Assembly: GCA_036937835.1 (NCBI GenBank)
Contig: CM072881.1
Coordinates: 955,001 to 1,019,000, forward strand
DNA length: 64,000 bases
Direction: 5' to 3'
Origin: Pampus argenteus
Taxonomy: Eukaryota; Chordata; Actinopteri; Scombriformes; Stromateidae
Shown: one piece after another, positions 39,507 to 51,388 of the stretch
How positions within the stretch are numbered: position 1 is the first letter of the stretch
Layout of the letters: each line of letters opens with the position of its first letter
Position numbers and translations under genes: made by a program
Notes under the pieces: model-generated
Told to the model about the DNA's origin: nothing
Database searches by the model: none
Seen by the model: the letters and a program-made list of their open reading frames with translations, nothing else

Positions 39507-39927
39507 GTTTCATGTTACAAAATTAAAAATTGTCAATCAAAACAGGCATGCCTTTCAATATGGAGTATTATCTACATCTTTAGATTATATTTTCTCATTT
39601 CTGAAACAAAGTATGCAGACACTCTCTGTCTCCACCATGCTAAAGCTGTCTGAGAGCTGTGAAATACAACAGAAAGGTGACACACTACGCTACTGGCCCC
39701 AATGCAATTTAACTGTACTGCATCTCTGCAGCAGGCAGCAGTGTCGGGAGCTTGGAAAGACTTCCTATTTAAACTGGGTGTGTTGGGGGAGGGGGGCTCA
39801 GCACCAGGCATTTGTTTCAGAGCTACTAAGATTCTCACTACAAGGGAGCCTGTTCACTTCATCTCTCTCACACTGCCTACGCACTGATTTATTTTATAAA
39901 AAAAGGAGCCATGCTACTCGTAGAACT

Positions 39928-39930
<3 letters not shown>

Positions 39931-39979
<49 letters not shown>

Positions 39980-39981
39980 TA

Positions 39982-40029
<48 letters not shown>
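39931..40029. repeat. (AT)n array, left part
   Basis: About 100 bp of alternating TA, broken by a few ATTATA steps. It continues beyond the hAT inserted at 40030, so one original AT array is split in two. Confidence 0.95.
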
Positions 40030-40037
<8 letters not shown>

Positions 40038-40392
40038 CTCCGATCGATCGGCTGCCGATCATGATCGGCCGATATTGTCTAAAAATAGCTTGATCGGCGA
40101 TCGGAAAAACATGCCGATCAGGAAGCCGATCACACGACGTACATTATTAGCGACGTTTTAAACATTTTGAATGGAAAGATTCATATTTTTATTTTAAAAC
40201 ATGGATATTGTTCTCAAAGGCTACAGTAAAATAAAGGCATTCTGTACATTTGAAGATTTTGACTGTTTTTTATAGTTAATTATTTATAATTTTAAATTCA
40301 TTCTTTGATCGGCAGTGATCGGCAATCGGCAGATCAAGTTTTTTGGTGATCGGTATCGGTGATGGGCCCAAAAAATGGTGATCGGAGCATCA

Positions 40393-40395
<3 letters not shown>
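40030..40395. mobile_element. hAT MITE family C, 366-bp copy inside the AT array
   Basis: Ends are TATTGTTGCTCCGATCGATC on the left and, on the complement from the right, TAGTGATGCTCCGATCACC. Interior ends are dense in cgatcgg motifs. Flanks are atatatat on both sides, consistent with an 8-bp duplication but uninformative because the target is (AT)n. The same family, inverted, forms the outer part of 51389-52126, where the duplication is unambiguous. Confidence 0.78.
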
Positions 40396-40444
<49 letters not shown>

Positions 40445-40458
40445 ATATATATATATAT
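40396..40458. repeat. (AT)n(AC)n(AT)n array, right part
   Basis: Alternating AT, a short ACACAC stretch, then AT again up to the truncated left end of the next hAT. The missing hAT terminus probably lay where this array now is. Confidence 0.9.
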
Positions 40459-42569
40459 TGTGCGCTGCGATAATGTGACACTCTTATTGAGCGATATAAA
40501 AAATAACACTGGTAATCTATTATCAAAATTGGGTTTGGAGCTGGGTCCTATAATAAGCAAACTGATGACTTTCAACGTGATATTTTAGCGTGGATGTATA
40601 CATAGCCGAATTGCACTGTAGGGGGCGAGAACTAGTTTTTGAACCTCTACCCGCCTGTGAATTACTGAACTACCAAACGTGATAGTCTATCATGATGCAG
40701 CCACGAAGCCGCAAGGCTTGCTTCAGGGAAAATTCATATTTAAGAAGCTTCCCGATGGTGGCATCAACAAGAATAAGTGTAATAGTCCCCGTAATTTTGT
40801 GGCAATGATCTTCAACTGCTGGTTAAGTTTATGGTTTTTATTTTCTCACTTCAACTTAATACAAAAAATATATCATAAACTATGAGCACCGTAAGAGTTT
40901 GTGCCTCATTACTGGTCCAAACTGAAAACATTGGCTAGATAGCGCTATGTGACCATCTCTTATGAGCGCTGTAGTCTGACTGAACGATTCCTGCTACAGG
41001 TGCAGTAGCACGGACATTAAGCTTTTCAAAATAAAAGTTCCTCTTACCACAGTGCATAGAAAGACATATAGGTCCTCTGTACATAAACAAAAGTGACTGC
41101 TAGTAGAAAGATATTAATGCAGTATCAAAAAATTGAAATTATCTTGCATATTAATAACGTAATTCATCTAAAATAATGAACCTTTTATGAGGTCATTTAC
41201 ACTATGGTTGTGTTCACCTTATGCAATGCAGAATTGGTTTACTGTAGGAGTTCTTCCAGTCTCAAATACCACCTGAACGCAAAGCATCCCTTTGCTATAA
41301 GCAGTCAGTGATGCATTTTGCAAACTGATGCATTTAGGCTCCTGTTCTAATGCATCCCCTGGCTTAAGAAACCCGTTCTCAAAGACTTACTTTTGGTCAG
41401 TACTTAAGTATTTCGCATTCTGAATAGAGTTGCACGATACCCACGGTATACCCGGTACCCCGCGGTGCCAAATCATAACCGTTGCTACTATACTAGAAAT
41501 TTTACACGGCGGTATTACCGTGGATTACGATACTACCGGTGCCAGTCTCCGCTACATAGCGGCCGCCTCTGCTCTCCTCCCGGCTTCTCACTGCATGCTA
41601 CTCCTTTGTAAACAAACCAACATGGAACTGCAACCGAACTACACAGCTGCTGAATGATTGGCTGTTTGCCTGTTACTGGTGACGTCCAGGGATATGATAG
41701 GCTGTTTCCGCACGCTGGGTCCGCCCGTCTGTTAGCTGATTGGCTGTCTCGCCCAGACGCGCTCACGGTCACAAACACGAAACGCGAAAAGCACCGGGCC
41801 CGAGCGGCGAGTCTGGCGAAGCACAACAAATTTTTCTCAAGAAACCAAACTCCAAAAGTCACATTTGAAACTATTTTGGTCTTAAGCAAGGCACAGAGGG
41901 GAAAGAAATAGACAATGGCCGTCCACTGCGCAGGCGCTGCCACCAAGCTATAGGAGCCAAAGGAGGGAACACATCCAACCTCATAAAACCTCACAGCAGT
42001 AATGTAGACTCTGTCTATATTGTATTCTACATATTGTTCAGAATATTGTTAAGTATTTTGTTAAGTTATTATTTATAGAGTTGAGCTACAGTTCAATGAA
42101 GTAGCCTTTGATATGTCTTTGCATAAGTTCTGTCCTTTAAGTTAAATACCTCAAAGTTTGACTAGACACACAAACACGCAGAGAAAAGACCAGTGGATCT
42201 GTTTGTTGTTGGTTTTTTTTTCAATTTTAACTTTTTAATAAATGTTATTCATAAAAATACTTCTTTCAGTCTAATTTTTACTTCACCAGTATTATGTTTA
42301 TGATGCACCAAACAACATTATAAGTAATTATAATTAATAAGTACTTATAACTTGTACAAATACATTGCAGTTCATAAAAATAATAATAAAAAGGCAGCAG
42401 TATCGCGATATTACCCGGAAACCTGATACTTTGTCTGGTATAGTATCGTGGTTACTCATTTTGGTATCGTGACAACTCTAATTCTGAACAAGCCATTTTA
42501 ATCTAGATTAATTTCAAGATTTCAGTGAGTTTAATCTAGATTTAAAAAATTTATCTATGCCCACCACTA
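40459..42569 (-). mobile_element. larger hAT family B element, left end lost, interrupted by a nested hAT
   Basis: From 40459 the sequence is the reverse of the right subterminal region of the 39149 element (gctgcgataatgtgacactc, aagcaaactgatgactttca). From 42481 to 42569 it is the reverse of its left end, finishing GCCCACCACTA. About 960 bp of interior remain. At 40710-40800 the plus strand reads GKFIFKKLPDGGINKNKCNS, which resembles the start of a BED-type zinc finger of hAT transposases. The interval 41425-42480 is a later insertion. The left terminus is replaced by an AT/AC array, so no target duplication can be checked. Confidence 0.72.
41425..42480. mobile_element. nested hAT (1056 bp) inserted in the family B element
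   Basis: Ends are TAGAGTTGCACGATACC and GGTATCGTGACAACTCTA. The perfect 8-bp duplication attctgaa is at 41417-41424 and 42481-42488. Removing the insertion and one duplication restores the host sequence seen at 39235-39280 (cttgttcagaatgtgaaata, reversed). Subterminal ggtatac/ggtaccc motifs are typical of this fish repeat. A CG-rich block at 41530-41800 lacks a recognisable transposase, so the element is non-autonomous. Confidence 0.83.
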
Positions 42570-42673
42570 ATATATACATATATACATACATTAACATGCG
42601 ATTCCTCATGACGTGATGTAATCTATTAATATATTAAAGAGGGAGGATGACAGACAGCATTGCATCCTACATA

Positions 42674-44157
42674 CACACATGGACAAAATTGTTGGTACCC
42701 TTCGTTTAAAAAAAATAAACTCATGAAACAGGCCTGGACAAAAATGATGGTACCCCTAGAACAGACTGAAAATAATGTGACCAAAGGGACATGTTAATTC
42801 AAGGTGTGTCCACTAATTATCACATGTCTCTACAAGCAGTAATCAGTCAGTGGGCCTATATATAGGACTACAGGTAGTCACTGTGCTGCTTGGTGACATG
42901 GTGTGTATGACACTCAACATGGACCAGAGGAAGCAAAGGAAAGAGTTGTCTCAGGACATTAGAAAGAAAATTATCTTAAAGGTAAAGGCTATAAGACCAT
43001 CTCCAAGCAGCTTGATGTTCCTGTGACAACAGTTGCACATATTATTCAGAAATGTAAGATCCATGGAACTGTAGCCAACCTCCCTGGACGTGGCCGCAGG
43101 AGGAAAATTAATGACAAATCAAGGAGAAGGATAATACGAATGGTAACAAAAGAGCCCAGAAAAACTTCTAAAGAGGTTAAAGGGGAACTTCAAGCTCAAG
43201 GAACATCAGTGTCAGATCGCCCCATCCGTCGTTGTTTGAGCCAAAATGGACTTCATGGGAGACGACCAAGGAGGACACCATTGTTGAAAACAAGTCATAA
43301 AAAAGCCAGACTGTAATTTGCCAAACTACATGTTGACAAGCCACACAGGTTCTGGGAGAATGTCTTATGGACAGATGAGACAAAAATGGAACTTTTTGGC
43401 AAGGCACATCAGCTCTATGTTCACAGATGAAAAAATGAAGCATATAAAGAAAAGAACACTGTGAAACATGGAGGAGGCTCTATTATGTTCTGGGGCTGCT
43501 TTGCTGCATCTGGCACAGGGTGTCTTGAATCTGTAAAGGGTACAATGAAGTCTCAAGACTATCAAGGGATTCTAGAGAGAAATGTGCTGGCCAGTGTCAG
43601 AAAGCTTGGTCTCAGCCGCAGGTCATGGGTCTTGCAACAGGACAACGACCCAAAACACACAGCTAAAAACACCCAAGAATGGCTAAGAGGAAAACACTGG
43701 ACAATTCTAAAGTGGCCTTGTATGAGCCCTGACCTTAATCCTATTGAGCATCTTTGGAAGGAGCTGAAAAATGCCGTCTGGAAAAGGCACCCTTCAAACC
43801 TGAGACAACTGGAGCAGTTTGCGCAGAAGGAGTGGCCCAAAATACCTACTGAGAGGTGCAAAAGTCTCATTGACAGTTACAGGAATCGTTTGATTGCAGT
43901 GATTGCCTCAAAAGGTTGTGCAACAAAATATTAAGTTTATAGGGTACCATCATTTTTGTCCAGGCCTGTTTCATGAGTTTATTTTTTTTTAATAATTCTG
44001 TTGAAGCATGGTTGACAAGCAATGCCTGACTTTCATTGGTTAGATTTCATAGATTTTTTTATTTATTATTACTTTTTACAGATTGAAGTTATTTCTGTGA
44101 CCATTGTGAGTTTTTCTTTCATTAAACGAAGGGTACCAACAATATTGTCCACGCGTG
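42674..44157 (+). mobile_element. near-complete Tc1/mariner transposon (1484 bp)
   Basis: Outer ends CACACATGGACAAAATTGTT and, on the complement, CACGCGTGGACAATATTGTT lie between TA dinucleotides (42672-42673 and 44158-44159). Inner repeats (ggcctggacaaaaatgatgg near 42731 and its complement near 43950) give the IR/DR layout found in fish Tc1 elements. Between them is a transposase gene with three visible lesions, listed separately. The flanking TA and long repeats suggest fairly recent arrival. Confidence 0.92.
42919..43934 (+). pseudogene. Tc1 transposase, DD34E type, one frameshift and two stops
   Basis: From the ATG at 42919 the frame starts MDQRKQRKELSQDIRKKI and is lost near 42980-42990. 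The helix-turn-helix continues in the next frame (TISKQLDVPVTTVAHIIQKC, GRGRRRKI). In-frame stops occur at 43314-43316 (after KKARL) and 43428-43430 (after LYVHR). All three catalytic acidic residues survive: D in LWTDE, D in QQDNDPKHT and E in NPIEHLWKE, with the GGGSIMFWGCF core between. The C-terminus ends IAVIASKGCATKY then TAA. Tc1 transposase cuts and re-inserts the element at TA. This copy cannot encode it in one piece. Confidence 0.92.
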
Positions 44158-44216
44158 TAACCAACATATTGAATCCAAGTCCAAGAACACACAAATACTT
44201 AATATAAACACACACA

Positions 44217-45033
44217 TACCGTATTTTCCGGACTATAAACCGCTACTTTTTTCCCATACTTTGAACCATGCGGCTTATACCTAGGTGCGGCTTTTCTATT
44301 AATTTTTCTTCAGCCCACAGTGTCTGTGTGTGTGTGTGTGTGTGTGTGCGTGCGCAGGCAGTCATTAACGGAGCTGCTCCGTCACAGGTATATAATATTA
44401 TTACACCATCACCCCCTCAAAATGGAAAACCGAAGCAATTCCTATGATGCAGCTTTTAAGTTGAATGCCATCGATCTGGCTATCCGTGAAGTAAACAGTA
44501 AGGACACGTCAGCTTGCCGTTAATGAATCTATGCCATAGATTCATTAACGGCAAACTGACGTGCAGCCGCGGTGAGACGATATGTGATGAAGATTATCTG
44601 ACGCTGTTCAACTCCGACACTGAAGAGGAGATAAATAGTGATGTGTGGCTTCAGTGCATGTGAGAATGAAGCGACTTTAATAGTTGCGCTTTAACAGTGT
44701 GCAGGAGGAAAAGGTGACAGCCGCTGCCAAATTTCCTCCCGCACACTGCACAATAATGGTTTCAGTACGCAGGAGGAAGATAAATAAAACCATCAATGAC
44801 TTTTCTGTTTTGTTTATCAGCACTTTTATTGCCGCGTTTGATGCTGATTTTATTGCGGCACTGTTCGTAAACAATCAGTTCAGTATATGAATAAACACTT
44901 ATGTATCGGGGTATGTATATATCGGCGGCTTATATTCCGGTGCGGTTTATATGTGACAAAATATATATTTCATTCAAATTTTAGTGGGTGCGCCTTATAT
45001 TTAGGTGCGCTCTATAGTCCAGAAAATACGGTA
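44217..45033 (+). mobile_element. pogo-like element, 817 bp, with transposase end remnants
   Basis: Ends are TACCGTATTTTCCGGACTAT and the complement TACCGTATTTTCTGGACTAT; the outer TA on each side is the likely target duplication. At 44422-44500 the plus strand encodes MENRSNSYDAAFKLNAIDLA followed by IREV, the N-terminal helix of pogo-like DNA-binding domains. At 44580-44660 a frame reads CDEDYLTLFNSDTEEEINSD, an acidic C-terminal tail. The transposase core is absent, and between the two remnants lies the hairpin at 44506-44562. The right half, reversed, recurs inside 51389-52126. Confidence 0.75.
44506..44562. repeat. 57-nt near-perfect hairpin inside the pogo-like element
   Basis: Two 28-nt arms (44506-44533 and 44535-44562) match in inverse orientation at 27 of 28 positions around a single C. 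It joins the N-terminal and C-terminal transposase remnants, so it marks the internal deletion point. Confidence 0.92.
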
Positions 45034-46929
45034 GGTTTCTCTGACAGCGAAACACTCACACTGGAGAGCCGCACTCCCCACAGCAGAAGATAGCAGCGAA
45101 CAATGACTGGACTTAGCTCAGTGATTGAAGCGCTGATCCCTGCCATTTCATGGGGAGCAAACACATTAAAGTTGACACCACAGCATGAAGCTCCGACCTC
45201 AGCCCCAAAAATATACATCGTTGAAATGACAAACGACCACCAATACTCCTCAGGCTCATATGCAGCGAGTTTGCCTTGAAACAACAAGCACATATGAGAG
45301 CAATATGGCAGCAGGTATGCAGCGCTGTGAGCACTGGCGGTTTAAATACACCGTTGTGATCATAAGGGTGCGTTGCATATATGTTACTGTGAGGGGAGTG
45401 TGGTATATGAATGGGGCGGTAACTCGAGTTGGCTGCCTGAACTAGCTTGCAGGCATCGCTTCATTAAAAAAAAAAATCATTGCAGCACGGCTGTTCTTGG
45501 CTTCCATAAATTAGTTTGCAAGTCTGAAACATTTTTCTAATATATATTGAAAAATGAATGTATCATTCTGTTCTCTCAATTTCATTCAAGAACTTTTGTC
45601 AAGGAGCAAGTCAAAAATGCATGATTTTTAAGATATTCTAGTAGTTCCTGAGTGCCAAATTCAAGCACCTTAAAGTGAATCGTGTGGAAGTTTGTCAACC
45701 TTGAAATGACAAATAATCTTCAGTGAGAGTTTGTCACACCTAGAAATAGAAATACTGTAAGAGCAAGAACAGCATTACAAGAGTAGAGTTGTGTACTCCG
45801 TCTTGTGTGAGTCTGTGTGTGCATGTATTTGGCAGCTATACAGACATCTGCTGTGAAGGTCAAGTTTCAGTCTGTATGGAACCAATCAATGGAGCTAGCA
45901 GTAGAACACCCCTCCCTGCCTTCATCTGTTGCGCTGGGACACACACGCACGCACGCACACGCACACGCACACACCAAGAAAGCAGGACTAGGTATGCTCT
46001 TTTATTTTTCTCACCGACCCATTAAAAATAAAAAGAAGGGTTTATGTTTACATGTGAAAATAGCAGCATAAAGAACAACGACAACAACATAACATGAGGA
46101 TTTACACATCATCACACCTGCAGTGTGGCTGTGAATGGAGCAAAACAGACAGAATAAAATAGAGCAATAGGCCCACGTGTAAAATATTTTACCTGAATAC
46201 ATGTTTAAGTAAATAGCAAACAGTAGCCAGACTTTCTAATAAACAAGAACAGATTAACAAAATGAAAACACACACTGAATCCTCTGGTGCAGAGTGCGCT
46301 GTATAATCTGCATAAAATCCTACATCTAGACTCAGATTAACTGTTTAACTGATGGTATTAAATGGTCAAAATTCTTATTATGAACATCCCTAATACAAAC
46401 ACACACACACACACACACACGCTTTTATACATTAGTTTGACAAATCCCATCACAGAGACAAACACACAAGACAGTAAAGGTGCACACACATAATAAACAT
46501 GCATGAATACATACACACACACTCAGAAGCATGCATGGAGAGGAAACCTTTGCCTAGCTTGTCAAGGAACAGTTTCATGTTACACCTCTGGTCACGCTGC
46601 ACTAAAGTCTTACTGCTCAGCAGTAGAGACAAGTCATCACACTCAGGTGGACTGCACACACACACACATATTTATTGACCTTTGTGTCGTCTTTCAGTAT
46701 GGATGAAGTGTCTAAGGGTTTTATAATTTGCTGCAGATTTAAGACCTCGTTGAATAATAAAGATATTTATATATGCATGTACTGTTTTGACAGTAAAACA
46801 GTCTGATTCTGGTTGAATAGAGAAACCAAGTGGGTAGAACAAGAAAGTAAGACGTGATATTTTCACATTGTACTACATTTTAGCTAAAGCATATTAAACT
46901 TATAAAACAAGTAGTGATTGGACTGATTC
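45034..46929. other. intron 1 stretch without recognised genes
   Basis: Unique sequence with short CA/CG-containing arrays at 45945-45974 and 46398-46421. Confidence 0.55.
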
Positions 46930-47652
46930 AATGATTCAAATTTTTAATCAAGTTAATTACAGGGTCTGTAATTAATTAATCGCAAATCTCGTGACAAAAA
47001 ATGAATAAATTCAAATAACCTTTTGTGCAACTAAAACTATTAACTATTGAATAAAAACACACGTTAAACCACAAAGATGTTTATTTACTTTTTGACTTTG
47101 TTCATCCATTTAACAAATTATTTATACAAAGTACTATTATTGAGTTTTCAGGTTTTTCAGGAACTCTTGATAGTTAAAGTAACATCCTTTTCTGACGTAG
47201 ACTTACTTATTTTGGCTCTGAAGCCTGACGTCTGGTCCAAACTGGATTGACTGGAGCATTTATTTGTGTTGCTATTGGAGACGTCTGTGTTTGCATTGAG
47301 ATGATATTTTAGGGTAAAATTACTTTGATGACAAGCAAACTCCTTTTTTTTTTACAACTTACAGGTAACAACGCTCTGATCCAGCGTTCTATCAGCATGT
47401 TTTTTAAAGTAAAAATGAACCCTCACTGAGCCAAGTGAAGCGCTTTCGTCATCCATCTTTGTTTTACCGGATATCGTGTGTGCATCTGCTTTACAAATAC
47501 CAGAAACAAGTGAATACAAAGGTTCCAGCTCAAAAACTAATAATGCTTTTCTAAAATTATAATATGCGATTCATTTGCATTAACATTTTTAACTTGTTAA
47601 ATTCTTTCCAATTAATTAATCAAAATGAATGCATTAAAGTCCTATCCCTAAA
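46930..47652. repeat. degenerate 'attaattaatcgc' interspersed repeat
   Basis: The left part has ttaatcaagttaattacagg and taattaattaatcgc. The right part has gcattaacatttttaacttg and ccaattaattaatcaaaatg, then aaagtcctatccctaa. This fits a fish repeat whose end reads TAGGGCTGGGACTTTAA. The left terminus is not preserved. Confidence 0.42.
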
Positions 47653-48719
47653 AAACAAGTTGTTGTTTAGCTCCAGGAGCCTCATTTTGCAGAGCTTCTC
47701 ATCTGCCTGGAATATGAAGAGGCTTATATGGCTTATATGCACATGACATTTTTCCTGAATCTACAAATCACTAAGGGAAATGATACTGTGAGGTGTTTCT
47801 TTATATTTGATAAAATAACACAAACACCTTGTAACATACAAAAGAGGAGGATATTATATGTGCATGTGGTGCCGTGGTTGAACATGGCCATTCCAGAGGC
47901 AACTATGCAGCAGCAGAAGCTCTAACAATGTATTGCCCTACTGTCAACAGAAACTTTGGACTTCACACACCACTACATCTATCCATCTACCACTATCCTC
48001 TAACACACAAGCAAACAGACAACACAACACATGCACATATGACATGTCAGAGTGCCTGATGGCTTCTTAATTTGTCAGACAGCAGATTGGGGTTAATACA
48101 GTGTGCATGTGCTCTGCAGCTCCATGTTTACACAAAAGGAGCTAGTTGAGCTCACAGTAAATTGAACACTTCTGCTGAGTTTTGGAAGGTAAAAAGTAAC
48201 ATTTCCAGCAGAGTAGACAATATACCACAGCCTTCAGAAATCAACCTACTTGTGGATAGGTTGAGTGGTAAAGATAAGGTACAGCATAGAGTCTGGTGGT
48301 TGGTTGGAATGAAATCAATGAAAGCTCTGGCTTCATTTATGTTTTGTCTTAAAATACAAGATTTGAATCCAAGCCAAGTGTGAAGTTTAACGGACTAGAT
48401 TGAGTTATACAAAATGTTCCTGTGTCTAATGTATGTAATTCAGAGGATGCAGCCTCCTGCGTTAAAAGCACAGCATGTACATAAAGCCACCACAGTGCCT
48501 CTCTCTCCATTCACAAGCCTCATTACACTGCAGGACTCCACTACTACAGCCACGCCTCACTACAAAGACGTCTGAGTGAGTGTGTGTGTGTGTACACAAA
48601 CACTGTTGAGAGACACTCCCAACAGAACTTTCTTTCAAGGTGTGCCGTGCTTCATTCCAATTTCTCTCTTTTGTTTTTGCTCTTTCACTACACTACAGGT
48701 AACAAACCAGAGCTTGTGA

Positions 48720-48746
48720 GAGTGTGTGTGTGTGTGTGTGTGTGTC
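48720..48746 (+). repeat. (TG)n microsatellite
   Basis: About 12 TG units in intron 1. Confidence 0.92.
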
Positions 48747-48991
48747 TGACTCCACATGTGGCTTTGCTCTCTCTGGCAATTGATACACAAGGACAAAGTA
48801 TAGAGCCGAGGAGAGGCACTTTGCTGTACAGACTGACAGGATGGTGGAGGGAGAGGGGGGCCTGGCTGACTGGCAAAACACAGTGTCTGCTTGTCTGACA
48901 AGCTGTGCAGCTTTGTGGCTGCCATTGCTGATTGGCTGTTCAAACATTAGAACTGTAGCAATAACAAAACTAATTATATACCATCATTCTT

Positions 48992-48993
<2 letters not shown>

Positions 48994-49026
<33 letters not shown>
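48994..49026 (+). repeat. (TA)16 microsatellite
   Basis: A perfect alternating TA array, potentially cruciform-forming. Confidence 0.95.
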
Positions 49027-49031
<5 letters not shown>

Positions 49032-50869
49032 AACAGATACATTCCAATCACATTTGACTTCTTTTTCTAGTCATTTTTATTGTATTTGTATTACATGTCA
49101 CAGTGGACAGTAGACCTCAACCATTTATAGAATATGTGTCACTTTCTACATGACATTATCAACTTAAACACTTTGAATCAGGGCTCAGGGCTATGAGGTC
49201 TGTCATCAATCAGGTATCATTAAGCTTTACCTTGTCAGTTAGGACTTACCAGCACCAATAAAACCTGCAGTTTAATTTATACAAAATAAGCATGATTTAA
49301 ATCACAATATTGACCAAGAAATGTAAATGTTTTAAATCATACAGTCCCCTCGCAATCCATGCTTCGTCTTTCTTTGCTACTTGTATCCACAGCTGGCCAG
49401 ACGTATATAAGGGTCGTACATGTCTCCTAGCGTCAACAGATAGGCCCCTTCATATTCCAGCCACTAACAAATACACTTAAGACTAGCAAATGACAGAGGA
49501 AAAGAAGACGACTATGACAACGTGTAACACTATGGAGGAACAGTACCTGTGCTGAGACAATTACTCGATTTATCCATTACATGTTCCTGTCAAATGATTG
49601 TTACTGATTAAATGATAAAATAAATGTATCAGTGATTTAATTGTTAATGAATATAATCATTAGTTGGCACTCTAATAGTACTGAGAGATACTGCCTTATG
49701 CTCTCAGAGACAATGAGAGACACAGAGTGCTGACAGAGAGAATGAGTTCTGTGGAGGGGAATCTTCCCTCTCTCAGATGACAAGAGTTAACTTGTTTAAT
49801 TGCAGTTCACATTCCAGCTGAGACACGTCAAATACCGAGTATACTCACACTAAGGTTTAAGCAATATGGGTTTGAGCTCCAATATATACAACAAAGCAAT
49901 ATTCAGCAGGCCAAGCAATGTATAGGTGTATAGGTATTTACAATAAATACTGCACTTTTTATTCAAATAGAATAAGGTAGAGGTTATCTTAGTACTAGAA
50001 ATACTACTCTGGTTTATCAAGACTAACATCAAAACAAGTATATTTTGTAATACATTTCTACACTGATGAACCTCAATATCTATGCTACTATAGAGTGAAA
50101 GAACAAAGCACCATCACATTACGCTACATGCAGGCAGGAATGCCAATACTTATTCTTTTTTATTACTGAGCAATATTTTACTAATACTAGTGATTGTTAA
50201 CCAGTCAATTATAACTGCTTAATCACAAGTAACAGGCGACCACATAAAATAAACCAACGCTATTCAATTGGCATAGAAATGGTAAGTGATCTGGAGAGAT
50301 GCAGAAGATCCTGACATTTCAGAACTCATAACTCCATACCATCTGGAAAGAGTTAGCTAGCTGTTGAACAAAAGGAACAGAGTGAATAGGGAGAAGAAAA
50401 AAAAGACACAAATGACGATGGAGCATTCACACTGTTCTCCACATGATAGAAGATCTCCAGTCCATAATCAAAAGACAACCTGCCAACAGAATCAGAAATC
50501 AAGCATTTTCATTTCTACTTTGTCTCTGTATGTACCAACTGATAGTAGTACTCACAAAGCGTTCCTATTCATTACACAGTTAACACTGTGTTACAGCAGT
50601 TTTATATTAGGAGTCAGGTTCGGGGACACTATTAAGTGCAATATATATAGTCAAACAACTGTTTTGTGTTATTGTAAAATGTATGTACCCCATTTTCCAA
50701 ACCTGCATTGGTTTGGTTAAGTTACTGAACTGAAGATTTACTTCCTTTGTCTTGGCCAAGAGATTTAATTTGTGCGTATTTCTCTGACAGTCAAGAAAGA
50801 AGAAACCATAGAAACCAATTCTGTCCCACGTTGGCTCCAGTGAACAATAACTCCACTGTGTCGTTCTTA

Positions 50870-51271
50870 AGGCTTATTTATGGTGAGTTGCAAGACACTT
50901 TTGATAAATGTCGCTCTCCACAGTTTCCTTTCATGCTGCGTACCTGGAGAATTCTGTAATTCCACGGACACCGTCATAATTTGTTTTGTGCAATGATGTA
51001 ATAGTAGTAGTAGTAGTAGTAGTAGTAAATGTTACCAATGGTTGCCATGGAGACCGAACTCACTGAACTTCCTTATCAATATTTTGGTTTGTAACTTTTT
51101 TAGTCCCATTCGTGATGACATAATGTAACTAAACAAGCCCACTGGAGAATAGTGTCTGGTCACCATGGAGATGACTAAAACCTAGCATAAATTAAAAACG
51201 TTGCGTGACTCTTAAACTTCTGTTAAGCAACACTTAACAAAAGTGCCAAGCAACCTACCATAAATCAACCT
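50870..51271. mobile_element. PIF/Harbinger-like MITE (402 bp)
   Basis: The left end AGGCTTATTTATGGTGAGTT and the complement of the right end AGGTTGATTTATGGTAGGTT form imperfect inverted repeats of about 50 bp. TTA flanks both sides (50867-50869 and 51272-51274), the target type of PIF/Harbinger elements. No transposase is present. The interior includes a (TAG)n array at 51002-51028. A fragment of the same end occurs at 53195. Confidence 0.65.
51002..51028 (+). repeat. (TAG)n trinucleotide array
   Basis: About nine TAG units inside the PIF/Harbinger-like MITE. A related imperfect run lies at 53404-53427. Confidence 0.93.
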
Positions 51272-51388
51272 TTACACAGAAGAGTGAAATAATTTCACTC
51301 TTCTCTATGTGACGCTACTTATTACCACGTTGTATGACTATATTCAATTCCACTCACTGAAAACAGAAGAAATCTGATTTATATATTA

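Larger units (their letters stand above)
47653..50869. other. intron 1 stretch without recognised genes
   Basis: Contains TG (48720) and TA (48994) arrays. 49560-49680 is rich in attgtta/ttaatga motifs and may be an eroded MITE. Confidence 0.55.

Noticed and set aside
39613..40161. 182-codon plus-strand ORF with (YI)n
   Set aside because: It runs through the AT array and into a hAT; not a gene.
41533..41994. 153-codon minus-strand ORF in the nested hAT
   Set aside because: It lies in a CG-rich non-coding part of a non-autonomous element and has no transposase resemblance.
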